The notes beneath the pieces were generated by a model. It was not told the origin of the DNA, searched no databases, and saw only the letters and a program-made list of their open reading frames with translations. The position numbers and the translations under genes are program-made. A stretch of 64,000 bases of DNA. Origin: CADEDH01 sp965262175 (GTDB taxonomy: Bacteria; Actinomycetota; Acidimicrobiia; Acidimicrobiales; SZUA-35). Position 1 is the stretch's first letter, and each line of letters opens with the position of its first letter. Location of the stretch: positions 930,001 through 994,000 of the forward strand of contig CBDHES010000002.1 of assembly GCA_965262175.1 (NCBI GenBank), given 5' to 3'. This document shows, in pieces, positions 17,854 to 25,757 of the stretch.

Positions 17854-19005
17854 TCAACTCTCCCAGAACGTCGGCTGCCAGCCGTCGCCCCTGAGGCACA
17901 CCGTCGAGCCCTCGAGCGTGACCACCCGCCGGGTGTCGAGCTGGCGGACCGCAGCCAAGACCTCGGTGATCGGTGAGTGGGTGGCCTCGACCAACCGGTC
18001 GAGGTGGCAGGCGCCGGCCGCGACCTCCTCGACGATCCGGGCTTCGAGCGGGCCGAGCACCGGCTCCATCACGTCGGACGGGCTGCCATGGTCGCTCGGT
18101 TCCGGCGCCCGGGCTCCGTCCAGTTCCAGGGCGAGGAGGACATCGTCGGCCCCACAGGCCGGTGGGCACCCGTCGGCCAGGAGGCGGTTGGTCCCCTCCG
18201 AAGCGGGGCTCAGCACCGATCCGGGGACCGCCATGACCGTCCGACCCCGATCGGCGGCCTCGGTCGCGGTTGACAGCGACCCGCCCGACCGGTGGGACTC
18301 GACGACGACCAGCACGTCGACCAGGGCGGCGATCAGGCGGTTCCGGGCCGGGAAGCGCCACCGGGTGGCCCGGGCGCCGAGGGCCGCCTCGGTCAGCAGG
18401 GCGCCCTGCGACCGGACCTGCTGCCACAGCGACTCGTTGACCCGGGGGTAGATGACGTCGAGACCGGTGCCGACGACCCCGACGACCGGCCCGCCGACCT
18501 GCAGGGCGCCGCGGTGGGCCGCCCCGTCGATACCGGCGGCCAGCCCGGACACGACGACGACGTTGGCCTCGGCCAGCTCACGCCCGAGGCGGATCGCCAC
18601 CTCCCGCCCGATCGACGTGCACTGGCGGGTCCCGACGATGCCGACCGCCGGTCGGCGCCCGATGAGCGCCGGGTCGCCCTGACTCAGCACGAGCACCGGC
18701 GGGTCGGGGTCGTCGACGAAGGGCCAGGCCGGATCGTCGGGACCGAGGAGGGTGATCCGATGACGCTCGATGCCCTCGGCGGCCGATCGAAGGTCGACCT
18801 TCAGGGCCGCCGCCTGCCAGCGGGTGACGAGGTCGGCGGTGACGCCCGGGGGGCGAGGCCCGAGCGTTACCGGGAGCCGACCGGCACGGAGCTCGTCGAG
18901 CACGTCGGCTGCAGAGCCGCCGCCGAGGAGCCACCGAGCCCGGAGCGGGCCGAGCGAGGGCAACGAGACCAGCGCCAGGCGGGAGAGGTGCTCGGTGCTG
19001 GTCAT
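17854..19005 (-). CDS. dprA: DNA processing protein DprA
   Basis: DprA binds incoming single-stranded DNA and loads RecA during transformation. The 383-residue product has the Rossmann-like core with AVGIVGTRQCTSIGREVA, VVVSGLAAGIDGAAHRGAL, TGLDVIYPRVN and GRTVMAVPGS. A C-terminal winged-helix-like domain (ARIVEEVAAGACHLDRLV) follows. It starts at the ATG at 19005 and overlaps the comM stop as ATGA. With comM, part of a competence or recombination module is present, though no DNA uptake genes are seen here. Confidence 0.94.
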   Translation of the reverse strand: MTSTEHLSRLALVSLPSLGPLRARWLLGGGSAADVLDELRAGRLPVTLGPRPPGVTADLVTRWQAAALKVDLRSAAEGIERHRITLLGPDDPAWPFVDDPDPPVLVLSQGDPALIGRRPAVGIVGTRQCTSIGREVAIRLGRELAEANVVVVSGLAAGIDGAAHRGALQVGGPVVGVVGTGLDVIYPRVNESLWQQVRSQGALLTEAALGARATRWRFPARNRLIAALVDVLVVVESHRSGGSLSTATEAADRGRTVMAVPGSVLSPASEGTNRLLADGCPPACGADDVLLALELDGARAPEPSDHGSPSDVMEPVLGPLEARIVEEVAAGACHLDRLVEATHSPITEVLAAVRQLDTRRVVTLEGSTVCLRGDGWQPTFWES

Positions 19006-20507
19006 CGGGCGACGAGGACCGAGGTCGGCGTCGACCGGAGCGACAGCGCCGATCCGACGATCTCCCGGTCGATCGTGTCGGCCCCGAGGAGATCGGCGAC
19101 CGTCCGGGCGACCCGGCGAACCCGGGCCAGGCCTCGACCCGACAGCTCACCGGACTCGAGCGCGGCGCCCAGGACGGCTCGGGCCGACCGGTCGAGCGGG
19201 ACCAGCTCATCGAGCCGGTCGGTCGGGATGGCAGCGCTGGAGGTGACCCCCCGGTCGGCCGCCTTGGCCCGGGCGGCGGCCACCCGGGCCGCCACCTCGG
19301 CGGTCGACTCGGCCGGGCACTCGTCGAGAAGGGCGGTCGGAACCGGGGGCCGGACCTCGATCCGGAGATCGAACCGATCGAGGAGCGGACCCGACAACCG
19401 GCGGACGTAGCGGGCCCGGGCCACGTCGCTACACCGGCAGCGGCCCGGCTCCCCGCCCTCACCACAGGGGCACGGGTTCATCGCCGCAAGCAGCTGGAAC
19501 CGGGCCGGCAAGGTGACCGACCGGGCCGCTCGACCGATTCTGATCACCCCCTCCTCCAGCGGCTGACGGAGCGCATCGAGAACCGTGGGGGCGAACTCCC
19601 CCAGCTCATCGAGGAACAGCACGCCGGCGTGGGCACAGCTGATCTCGCCTGGCCGGAGCGCGGCCGTGCCCCCACCGACCAGGGCCACCGCCGACGCACC
19701 GTGGTGGGGCGCCCGCAGCGGCGGGCGCCGGATGAGGCCGCCCTGGTGGACGCCGGCCGCCGAATGAACCCGGGTCACCAGCAGGGCTTGGTCGGCCGGG
19801 AGGTCGGGCAGCAAACCGACGTACCGCTGGGCCAACATCGTCTTGCCCGAGCCGGGGGGACCGACCATCAACAGGTGATGCGAGCCGGCCGCCGCCACCT
19901 CCAACGCCCACCGGGCCAGATGCTGACCGCGCACCTCGGCCAGATCGCCCCGGGCGACGTCGACCGGCCGCTCGGACGGCGGCTCGACCGGCTCGAGCGC
20001 CGGGCCTTCACCGTCGATCGCCGCTACCAGCTCGCCGAGGCGCTCGACCGCCACCACCGCGCCGGGGCGAACGATCGCCCCCTCGGCGGCACCCCGCCAG
20101 GGCACGACGACCCGGGCGGCGGCGACGGCGCCGGCCAGGCAAGCCAGCCCGACGACCGGCCGCACCGAACCATCGAGGCCCAACTCCCCGACCGCCCCCA
20201 GACCCTCCAACGCCTCCGGACGGAGCTGCCCCGACGCAGCCAGCACACCGAGGGCGATCGGCAGGTCGAGGGAGGCGCCCTGCTTGCGTAACCCGGCCGG
20301 AGCGAGGTTGATCGTGACCCGCCGCATCGGCCACGTCAGGCCACTCGACAAGACCGCCGCTCGGACCCGATCCCGCGATTCGCGACAGGCCGCATCGGGC
20401 ATCCCGACCAGGGTGTAGGACGGCAACCCGTCGCTCACATGGACCTCGACCGTCACCGGGAGCCCCTCGACTCCCTCGACGATCGCCGACGACACGATGG
20501 CATACAT
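19002..20507 (-). CDS. comM: YifB/ComM family Mg-chelatase-like AAA+ ATPase
   Basis: ComM is a hexameric helicase that extends branch migration of transforming DNA. The 501-residue product opens MYAIVSSAIVEGVEGLPVTVEV with the LonC-like domain. It then has Walker A MVGPPGSGKTMLAQR, the family motif RPPLRAPHHGASAVALVGGG, Walker B VLFLDELGEF and the Cys-rich MNPCPCGEGGEPGRCRC. The ATG at 20507 has GAGGGGAAG upstream. It is immediately followed by dprA, a common pairing. Confidence 0.93.
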   Translation of the reverse strand: MYAIVSSAIVEGVEGLPVTVEVHVSDGLPSYTLVGMPDAACRESRDRVRAAVLSSGLTWPMRRVTINLAPAGLRKQGASLDLPIALGVLAASGQLRPEALEGLGAVGELGLDGSVRPVVGLACLAGAVAAARVVVPWRGAAEGAIVRPGAVVAVERLGELVAAIDGEGPALEPVEPPSERPVDVARGDLAEVRGQHLARWALEVAAAGSHHLLMVGPPGSGKTMLAQRYVGLLPDLPADQALLVTRVHSAAGVHQGGLIRRPPLRAPHHGASAVALVGGGTAALRPGEISCAHAGVLFLDELGEFAPTVLDALRQPLEEGVIRIGRAARSVTLPARFQLLAAMNPCPCGEGGEPGRCRCSDVARARYVRRLSGPLLDRFDLRIEVRPPVPTALLDECPAESTAEVAARVAAARAKAADRGVTSSAAIPTDRLDELVPLDRSARAVLGAALESGELSGRGLARVRRVARTVADLLGADTIDREIVGSALSLRSTPTSVLVAR

Positions 20508-20712
20508 CGCGCTTCCCCTCTCTGGGCGCCTGGCCCCGATCCAGGGGCGCACCCACTCGACGCTGACGACGACGGCGACCCGAGAGCGGACCGCCGAGGG
20601 GGAATGGGGTCGACGCTATCCGGGGGGTGTGACGGTCCGAGCGCTCGCCGCGTCGGGGACATCGATCGACCCTCGGCTAGCGACGGAAGGGACGGGAGCG
20701 CACCCGCCCGAG

Positions 20713-20822
20713 CTCATTCTTGAACGGCGATGACCTCATTGTTGGCCGGCGATCGCGTCATTCTTGAACGGCGATGACCTCATTGTTGAGCGGCGATCGC
20801 CTCATTCTTGAACGGCGATCAC
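20713..20822. repeat. 22-bp tandem repeat, five copies, at the end of the cytochrome c gene
   Basis: Five contiguous 22-bp units start at 20713, 20735, 20757, 20779 and 20801. Units 1, 3 and 5 begin CTCATTCTTGAACGGCG (GTC in unit 3), while units 2 and 4 read CTCATTGTTG(G/A)(C/G)CGGCG, so the array also has a 44-bp higher-order period. The last unit contains the final codons and stop of the cytochrome gene, and the others lie in its 3' flank. The remaining gap (20508-20712) shows only the comM start region. Confidence 0.9.
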
Positions 20823-21164
20823 CTCCCGGGTGTAACGGACGACCGCCGCCAACTCCTCGTCGCTCAGCCGCCCACCGAACGCCGGCATCGCCCGGACCCC
20901 GTTTCGGATGAGCTCCAGCTGGGTGGCCGGGTCGGGGTAGCGGTCGAGGACGAGGCCCCGGTTGAGCCGATCGCCCCGGCCCCCCGCCCCGTCGGAACCA
21001 TGGCAGGCGACGCACTGGCCCGACCACACATCCCGGCCGAGGGACAGCTCGGTGTCGCCGGCCGGGACCTCCGGCACGTCGCTGCTCACGCAGCCGGCGA
21101 GCAGGCCCGAGGTCAGGACGACGATCGCGACGACCGTTGCGCGGAGGGGACGGGGGGTGGCCAT
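20802..21164 (-). CDS. Monoheme cytochrome c lipoprotein
   Basis: This is a 120-residue exported class I cytochrome c. The lipoprotein signal MATPRPLRATVVAIVVLTSG ends at a lipobox LLAGC near residue 25. The heme motif CVACH follows near 51-55, and the axial Met is in AMPAFGG near 95. A final helix (LSDEELAAVVRYTREV) closes the fold. The ATG at 21164 has AGGAG at good spacing; an upstream start would hide the signal peptide. It probably carries electrons to or from a membrane oxidoreductase, but no partner is encoded nearby. Its last codons are inside the 22-bp repeat array. Confidence 0.88.
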   Translation of the reverse strand: MATPRPLRATVVAIVVLTSGLLAGCVSSDVPEVPAGDTELSLGRDVWSGQCVACHGSDGAGGRGDRLNRGLVLDRYPDPATQLELIRNGVRAMPAFGGRLSDEELAAVVRYTREVIAVQE

Positions 21165-21173
21165 ACTGCTCCT

Positions 21174-21281
21174 GTGGGCTTCGATCCGACGCGCAAGCAT
21201 ACGAGGTCATCGTTCGACTACTGGTTCGTCGGTCTGGGGGTGACCGTGGTCATCGCCCTGTGTCTCTGGGCACTGTGGTGA
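21174..21281 (+). CDS. 35-residue single-span membrane micro-protein
   Basis: A GTG at 21174 opens a 35-codon frame. It gives a short basic N-terminus (VGFDPTRKHTRSSFDYW) and then one hydrophobic span, FVGLGVTVVIALCLWALW. The stop TGA shares its last base with the ATG of the next gene (TGATG), typical of translational coupling. The frame's hydrophobic pattern and the coupling support a real gene, although I cannot name a family. It is divergent from the cytochrome c gene, with start codons only about 10 bases apart. Confidence 0.55.
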   Translation: MGFDPTRKHTRSSFDYWFVGLGVTVVIALCLWALW

Positions 21282-21535
21282 TGGCGGCAAAGCGAGGCGG
21301 TCGTCGCCGGCGGAGCGGTGCCGGTCGGCCCCGACCGGTCGACCCGTCCGACACCCCCGACGCCGAGGTTCGCTACATCCAGCCCTACGAGGCGACCAAG
21401 ACGTACCTCTGCCCCGGGTGCAACCGCGACATCCCGCCAGGCCAGGGCCACATGGTGGCGGTGCCGCCCGATGCCCCCGACCTCCGCCGGCACTGGCACC
21501 GGGGATGCTGGAACAACCGCAAGACCCGCTACTGA
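21281..21535 (+). CDS. Actinobacterial zinc-ribbon protein ('ATP/GTP-binding protein' family)
   Basis: This is an 84-residue basic protein. After a basic disordered N-terminus (MAAKRGGRRRRSGAGRPRP) it has TKTYLCPGCNRDIPPGQGHM and then HWHRGCWNNRKTRY. The CxxC, His and Cys pattern suggests a small zinc site. Proteins with this exact layout are widespread in actinobacteria and usually carry the uninformative name ATP/GTP-binding protein; no P-loop is visible. The ATG at 21281 overlaps the preceding micro-protein stop by one base, so the two are probably made together. Confidence 0.8.
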   Translation: MAAKRGGRRRRSGAGRPRPVDPSDTPDAEVRYIQPYEATKTYLCPGCNRDIPPGQGHMVAVPPDAPDLRRHWHRGCWNNRKTRY

Positions 21536-21573
21536 GCCGCCGGTGACGGCGCGCCACCCACTACGCTCGCCCC

Positions 21574-21945
21574 ATGGCGAAGGTCACCCTCTACCACAAC
21601 CCGAATTGAAGCACCTCCAAGGCAGCACTGGACGTGCTGGAGGAGGCCGGGGTCGAGCACGAGGTGGTGCTCTACCTGAAGGAGAAGCCGAGCAGGGAGA
21701 CCCTGGCGGCACTGGTGAAGAAGCTGGAGGATCCGCCGGGTGACCTCGTCCGGCGCGACAAGTTCTTCAAGGAGACGATCGTCGGCAAGAACGGGTTCGA
21801 CGAGTCGACCCTCGACGATCCCGAGATCGTGGTCGACCTGCTCGCCGAGTACCCCAAGCTCCTCCAGCGACCGGTCGTGGTGAAGGGCCGCAAGGCGATC
21901 ATCGGCCGACCCCGGGACCGGGTGCCGGCGCTGATCGGCGCCTAG
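21574..21945 (+). CDS. arsC: ArsC-family reductase, probable selenoprotein (in-frame TGA at the catalytic Cys)
   Basis: The frame from the ATG at 21574 reads MAKVTLYHNPN, TGA, STSKAALDVLEEAG and on to the TAG at 21945. ArsC/Spx-fold proteins have NPxC here and use the Cys to attack arsenate or a thiol substrate, so the TGA (21607-21609) exactly replaces the catalytic Cys. The rest is intact: VRRDKFFKE, LLQRPVVVKG and IIGRPRDRV carry the three Arg known to bind arsenate in ArsC. Read through, the length is 123 residues, normal for ArsC. A SECIS-like hairpin follows the TGA. Standard calling would start at the GTG at 21634 and lose the active site. A sequencing error or a Cys-less pseudogene remain possible but fit less well. 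Selenocysteine machinery (selA, selB, selC, selD) is not in the window. Confidence 0.82.
21607..21643 (+). promoter_or_regulatory. Putative bacterial SECIS element following UGA
   Basis: After the TGA, AGCAC (21624-21628) pairs with GTGCT (21634-21638), leaving the apical loop TGGAC (21629-21633). Below it CCTCC (21614-21618) pairs with GGAGG (21639-21643), with AAGGC bulged on one side. The loop begins 19 bases after the TGA and has G as its second base. Both fit the published bacterial SECIS pattern: small loop with G in the first two positions, 16-37 bases from UGA. Confidence 0.75.
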
Positions 21946-22053
21946 CCGGGCCGGCCGGCCGGGCGCGGCGGATCGAGCCCTTCGGGCGTGACGGGTCCGC
22001 CCGCTCGGGCCCCGGAATGGCGATGTGATCCGGCGTCGGCCGATACTGCCGCC

Positions 22054-22971
22054 ATGGCGAGCGACAAGTTCAACAAGTTCCGGGCCCTCGTCGAGGCCAA
22101 CCGCCCCCCGGAAGGGGTCGTGAAGATCGACTCGATGCGGCGCAACCTGGATGCGGCCGGCGGCCGGTTCCCCGATGGGGTGACCGGCCGTGAAGCCACG
22201 GTCGGCGGGGTCCCGGGTGCGTGGATCGCCGCCGAGGGGGCGATCGACGACGCGGTGGTCCTCTACTTCCACGGTGGCGGCTACGTCGCCGGATCGATCG
22301 ACTCCCACCGCAACCTGCTGGGACACCTGGCCGAGGCGATGGGTTGCCGGGTCTTCGCCGCCGACTACCGCCTCGCACCCGAGCACCCCCACCCGGCGGC
22401 GGTCACCGACGGGGTGGCCGCCTATCGGGGCCTCCTGGCCGAGGGCATCAGCCCGGATCGGATCGCCATCGCCGGCGACTCCGCCGGTGGGGGCCTGACG
22501 GTGGCGACCCTGGTCGCGCTCCGGAACGAGGGGGTGACGGCGCCGGCGGCGGCGGTGCCCATCTCCCCATGGGTCGATATGGAGGGCACCGGCGAGTCGA
22601 TGACGACCCGGGCCGACGTCGACCCGATGGTCAACAAGACCAACCTCGGGTTGCTCGCCGAGCAGGTCGTCGGGCCCGACGGTGACCTTCGCGATCCGCT
22701 CATCAGCCCGCTCCACGCCGATCTCGCCGGTCTTCCTCCGCTGCTGATCCAGGTCGGCGACGCCGAAGTGCTCCTCGACGACGCCACCCGATTGGCGGCG
22801 GCGGTCGCCGCGGCGGGAGGCTCGGCGACCCTCGAGGTGTGGCCCGAGATGATCCACGTGTGGCACGGATCGGCCGGCTTCGTACCCGAGGCCGATGAGG
22901 CCCTGGCCCGCATCGCCGCCTTCCTCCAACCGCACCTGGGCTTGGGCGACGGCGGGGACCGAAGCGGTTAG
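22054..22971 (+). CDS. Alpha/beta hydrolase, hormone-sensitive-lipase family esterase
   Basis: This 305-residue cytosolic esterase of the HSL family has the oxyanion motif YFHGGGYVAGS at about 75-85, ADYRLAPEHPHPAA, and the nucleophile elbow IAGDSAGGGL near 145-154. The catalytic Asp is likely in the QVGDAEVLLDD segment and the His in WPEMIHVWHG. All triad residues are present. The start is the ATG at 22054. It overlaps the convergent yraN gene by four bases. The substrate cannot be told from sequence; short-chain esters are typical of the family. Confidence 0.9.
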   Translation: MASDKFNKFRALVEANRPPEGVVKIDSMRRNLDAAGGRFPDGVTGREATVGGVPGAWIAAEGAIDDAVVLYFHGGGYVAGSIDSHRNLLGHLAEAMGCRVFAADYRLAPEHPHPAAVTDGVAAYRGLLAEGISPDRIAIAGDSAGGGLTVATLVALRNEGVTAPAAAVPISPWVDMEGTGESMTTRADVDPMVNKTNLGLLAEQVVGPDGDLRDPLISPLHADLAGLPPLLIQVGDAEVLLDDATRLAAAVAAAGGSATLEVWPEMIHVWHGSAGFVPEADEALARIAAFLQPHLGLGDGGDRSG

Positions 22972-23330
22972 AAGCAGGCCTGGATCACCTCGACCTGCCC
23001 GGTGGCGGTGACCGCCGCCACGTCGAAGCGGATCTCCCGATAGTGACGATCGGTGCCGTGGAGCCAGGCCCGGGCCAGACGGCGAATCCGGGCCTGCTTG
23101 GCCGAGGTCACCGCTTCAGCGCCGGTCCCGTAGCGGGCCGACCTTCGGGTCTTGACCTCGCAGAACACGATCGCCTCGCCTCGCTCGACGATCAGGTCGA
23201 GTTCGCCGCCGGTCGGGGTCGACCCGGCCGGGGGGCGCCAGTTGCGGTCCCTGATCGCATAGCCGTTCGCCCGGTACCACCGGGCGGCGACGTCCTCGCC
23301 CCATCGGCCGAATGCCTGGTTGTCGTTCAC
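22968..23330 (-). CDS. yraN: YraN/UPF0102 family endonuclease-like protein
   Basis: This is a 120-residue UPF0102 protein with a Holliday-junction-resolvase-like nuclease fold. The motifs are FGRWGEDVAARWYRANGY, then GGELDLIVERGEAIVFCEVKTR, which holds the acidic and Lys residues of the PD-(D/E)XK site. The family's cellular function is not established. It starts at the ATG at 23330. Its position beside DUF2469 and rplS is the common actinobacterial arrangement, often near dprA and comM as well. Confidence 0.9.
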   Translation of the reverse strand: MNDNQAFGRWGEDVAARWYRANGYAIRDRNWRPPAGSTPTGGELDLIVERGEAIVFCEVKTRRSARYGTGAEAVTSAKQARIRRLARAWLHGTDRHYREIRFDVAAVTATGQVEVIQACF

Positions 23331-23381
23331 CGTTTGCGCTCCCGGTTCCGCCCGGGGGACCGGCCGACGCCGGCCGAGCGG

Positions 23382-23669
23382 TCAGAGGTGGCTCTCGGGC
23401 AGTTCCTCGACGGTGATCACCTGCGTCGTCGACACCGTCACCTTGGTCAGGAACCGGGACTGCCGATACATGTCCCAGACCCAGGCGTCGGTCAGCTCGT
23501 ACTCGATGAACGTCGCCCCCGGCTCGCTCACCCGTTCGATCTGGTTAGCGAGATAGAACCTGCGGGCGGTTTCCACGACGTACCGGAACATGGGGATCAC
23601 GTCCCGGTACTCCTTGTAGAGCGCCAGCTCGATCTCGGCTTCGTAGCGCTCGACCTCTTCGCTGCTCAT
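23382..23669 (-). CDS. DUF2469 family protein
   Basis: This 95-residue acidic protein matches the actinobacterial DUF2469 family, with MSSEEVERYEAEIELALYKEY, then DVIPMFRYVVETARRFYLAN and DAWVWDMYRQSRFL. The function is unknown. It is a reliable actinobacterial marker found between yraN and rplS, as here, and starts at the ATG at 23669. Confidence 0.9.
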   Translation of the reverse strand: MSSEEVERYEAEIELALYKEYRDVIPMFRYVVETARRFYLANQIERVSEPGATFIEYELTDAWVWDMYRQSRFLTKVTVSTTQVITVEELPESHL

Positions 23670-23696
23670 GAGGGGCTCATGACCTCCACGACGAGC

Positions 23697-24044
23697 TCAG
23701 TTGTCGCGCTTCTCCTTAACCTTCGCAGCCTTTCCGACACGGTCGCGAAGGTAGTAGAGCTTGGCCCGGCGAACATCACCCCGGGTGACGACTTCGATCT
23801 TGTCGATGATCGGCGAGTGGAGGGGGAAGCAGCGCTCGACGCCGACGCCGAAGCTGAGCTTGCGGACGGTGAAGCTCTCCCGAACCGAGCTGCCCCGGCG
23901 GGCGATCACGATGCCCTCGAAGACCTGGACACGCTCCCGGTTCCCCTCGACCACCTTCACGTGGACCTTGACGGTGTCGCCGGGGGCGAAGTCCGGGATG
24001 TTGTCGCGGAGGTGGGTCTGCTCGACCAGATCGGTGGGGTTCAT
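23697..24044 (-). CDS. rplS: 50S ribosomal protein L19
   Basis: L19 sits at the 30S-50S interface. The 115-residue product has DFAPGDTVKVHVKVVEGNRE, VFEGIVIARRG, SFGVGVERCFPLHSPIIDKI and ends with AKLYYLRDRVGKAAKVKEK. The ATG at 24044 gives MNPTDLVEQ. It follows trmD in the conserved order rpsP-khpA-rimM-trmD-rplS. Confidence 0.97.
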   Translation of the reverse strand: MNPTDLVEQTHLRDNIPDFAPGDTVKVHVKVVEGNRERVQVFEGIVIARRGSSVRESFTVRKLSFGVGVERCFPLHSPIIDKIEVVTRGDVRRAKLYYLRDRVGKAAKVKEKRDN

Positions 24045-24123
24045 CGTCGGTCCTAGTCTCGCTGGGTCTCGCTCGGGGACGAAGGCGGATCGGCCATCCG
24101 TGGGCTTATCTATGCTACGGCCG

Positions 24124-24936
24124 TCAGGCCGTTGTCCCACCCCCGTCGTCGATCGGCGGCTCGACGGTGAGGCCGAACTCGGCCAGAGCCGCTTCGTCGT
24201 CGACGCTCAGCCCTCCCCGAGCCGCCAACAGATCGGGACGGTGGCGGGCGGTTCGGACGAGGGCCTGCGCATGGCGCCACCGGTCGACCCGCCCGTGGTC
24301 GCCCGAGACCAGCACCTCGGGCACCCCCCAGCCCCGGTAGTGGGCCGGCCGGGTGTAGTGGGGGTACTCGAGCAGCCCGGTGGAGAACGAGTCATCGCCG
24401 ATCGACTCGCGGTTGCCGACCACGCCGGGAACGAGACGACCGACGGCCTCCAACACCACCGCCGCCGCCACCTCTCCCCCGGCGAGGACGTAGTCGCCGA
24501 TCGAGATCTCGCCGTCGATCAGATGCTCCCGGACCCGTTCGTCGACGCCCTCGTAGCGACCGCACAGGAGGGAGAACCCCTCACCGGCAGCCAGCTCCTC
24601 GACCAGGGCCTGGTCGAGTCGACGTCCGGCCGGCGACAGGTAGTACAGCGGTCGAATCGCCCCGACCGCCTCGACGGTGTCGAAGATCGGTTCGGGCTTG
24701 AGCACCATGCCGGCCCCGCCGCCGAACGGGCTGTCGTCGACCGAGCGGTGGGGGTCGAGGGTGACCGAGCGGAGGTCGTGAACCCGGATGTCGAGCAGGC
24801 CGCGCTGCCGGGCCTTGCCCAGCAGGCTCGACGAGGCGAAGCCCTCGACGAGATCGGGGAAGATGGTGATCACCTCGATCCGCAGCGGCGAGGACCCGGT
24901 CGCCGGCCCGGTCGCCCCGGTCGGCGTTGCACTCAT
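24124..24936 (-). CDS. trmD: tRNA (guanine-N1)-methyltransferase TrmD
   Basis: TrmD makes m1G37 in tRNAs reading CNN codons and prevents +1 frameshifting. The 270-residue SPOUT enzyme has VITIFPDLVEGF near the start, SPFGGGAGMVLKPEP, LCGRYEGVDERV and the knot motif ISIGDYVLAGGE. A short Thr/Gly/Ala extension precedes the domain. The start is the ATG at 24936, four bases after the rimM stop. Confidence 0.96.
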   Translation of the reverse strand: MSATPTGATGPATGSSPLRIEVITIFPDLVEGFASSSLLGKARQRGLLDIRVHDLRSVTLDPHRSVDDSPFGGGAGMVLKPEPIFDTVEAVGAIRPLYYLSPAGRRLDQALVEELAAGEGFSLLCGRYEGVDERVREHLIDGEISIGDYVLAGGEVAAAVVLEAVGRLVPGVVGNRESIGDDSFSTGLLEYPHYTRPAHYRGWGVPEVLVSGDHGRVDRWRHAQALVRTARHRPDLLAARGGLSVDDEAALAEFGLTVEPPIDDGGGTTA

Positions 24937-24940
24937 CGGG

Positions 24941-25489
24941 TCACGACGGCTCGTCGTCGAGCAACCCGGGCGGCACCGTCACCCGGATCGGACCGTCGTC
25001 ATCGACCGGTGCCGAGCCGGCGTCGGCGCCAGGGTCGAGGTTGGCGTCGGGGTCGGGGTCGAGGAACGCCAAGGGTACGAGCCGTCCGTCGCCCAGCTCG
25101 AGCAGGTCGGAAGCCGGGTTGGCGACCACCGACACGACCGGACCGTGATCGGTTCCGTGCTGATCGACGAGATGCCGGCCGATCAACTCGTGGACGAACA
25201 CGACATCGGGATCGTCGAGCGGCTCGGCTTCGAGCGTTGCCCCTCGGAGTCGTTCCGCCCCGTCACGATCGGCAACGCCGACGAACCGGACCAGCCATCG
25301 TTGCTGGTGAGGTCGAGCGGTCGCGACCTCGATCGGCTCGCCGTCGATGAACAGCTCCGCGCCCGGTGCCGCCCGCTCGGCGGTCCGGTCGGTGACGAAG
25401 TCGACGACGACCTCACCCTTGAGTCCGTGGGGGCGACCGATCCGGCCGACCTCGAGCAGGGTCGGCCCGTCGGTGCGTCGGGTGGACAT
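24941..25489 (-). CDS. rimM: Ribosome maturation factor RimM
   Basis: RimM binds S19 and helps mature the 30S head. The 182-residue product has the family start LLEVGRIGRPHGLKGEVVV, then a PRC-barrel domain (FVHELIGRHLVDQHG) and the terminal VTVPPGLLDDEPS. An Asp/Pro/Ala-rich insert (PDPDANLDPGADAG) precedes the end. It starts at the ATG at 25489, between khpA and trmD as expected. Confidence 0.93.
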   Translation of the reverse strand: MSTRRTDGPTLLEVGRIGRPHGLKGEVVVDFVTDRTAERAAPGAELFIDGEPIEVATARPHQQRWLVRFVGVADRDGAERLRGATLEAEPLDDPDVVFVHELIGRHLVDQHGTDHGPVVSVVANPASDLLELGDGRLVPLAFLDPDPDANLDPGADAGSAPVDDDGPIRVTVPPGLLDDEPS

Positions 25490-25502
25490 CGAGGCCAGCG
25501 CC

Positions 25503-25757
25503 CTATTCGACGAACTCGACCTCGGTCGTCACGCCGTCCTTGGCGGCGGCGGCACCGACGACGGTACGGATGGCCGACGCCACCCGCCCCCGGCGGCCGA
25601 TCACCCGACCCATGTCGTCGTTGTTGACCGTGACGTCGAGACGAACGCGGTCGCCGTTGGCGGTCGCCTCGATCGAGACGTCGTCGGGGTAGCTCACCAC
25701 CGACTTGCAAAGGTGCAGCAGCACCGCCTCGGCGGTGGGGGCCGGCGAGTCGCTCAC
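25503..25757 (-). CDS. khpA: KH-domain RNA-binding protein KhpA
   Basis: This 84-residue protein consists of a single KH domain: LLHLCKSVVSYPDDVSIEA, then NNDDMGRVIGRRGRVASAIR with the GxxG-type loop. KhpA is a small RNA chaperone that partners KhpB in several Gram-positives and affects cell division and sRNA biology. The GTG at 25757 overlaps the rpsP stop (GTGA), so it is translated coupled to rpsP. Confidence 0.92.
   Translation of the reverse strand: MSDSPAPTAEAVLLHLCKSVVSYPDDVSIEATANGDRVRLDVTVNNDDMGRVIGRRGRVASAIRTVVGAAAAKDGVTTEVEFVE

Noticed and set aside
20713..20822. CRISPR-like array from the 22-bp units
   Set aside because: Units are contiguous with no spacers, and no cas genes are nearby.
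21574..21633. Short peptide ending at the TGA as a separate gene
   Set aside because: The reading beyond the TGA continues the same ArsC domain without a gap.
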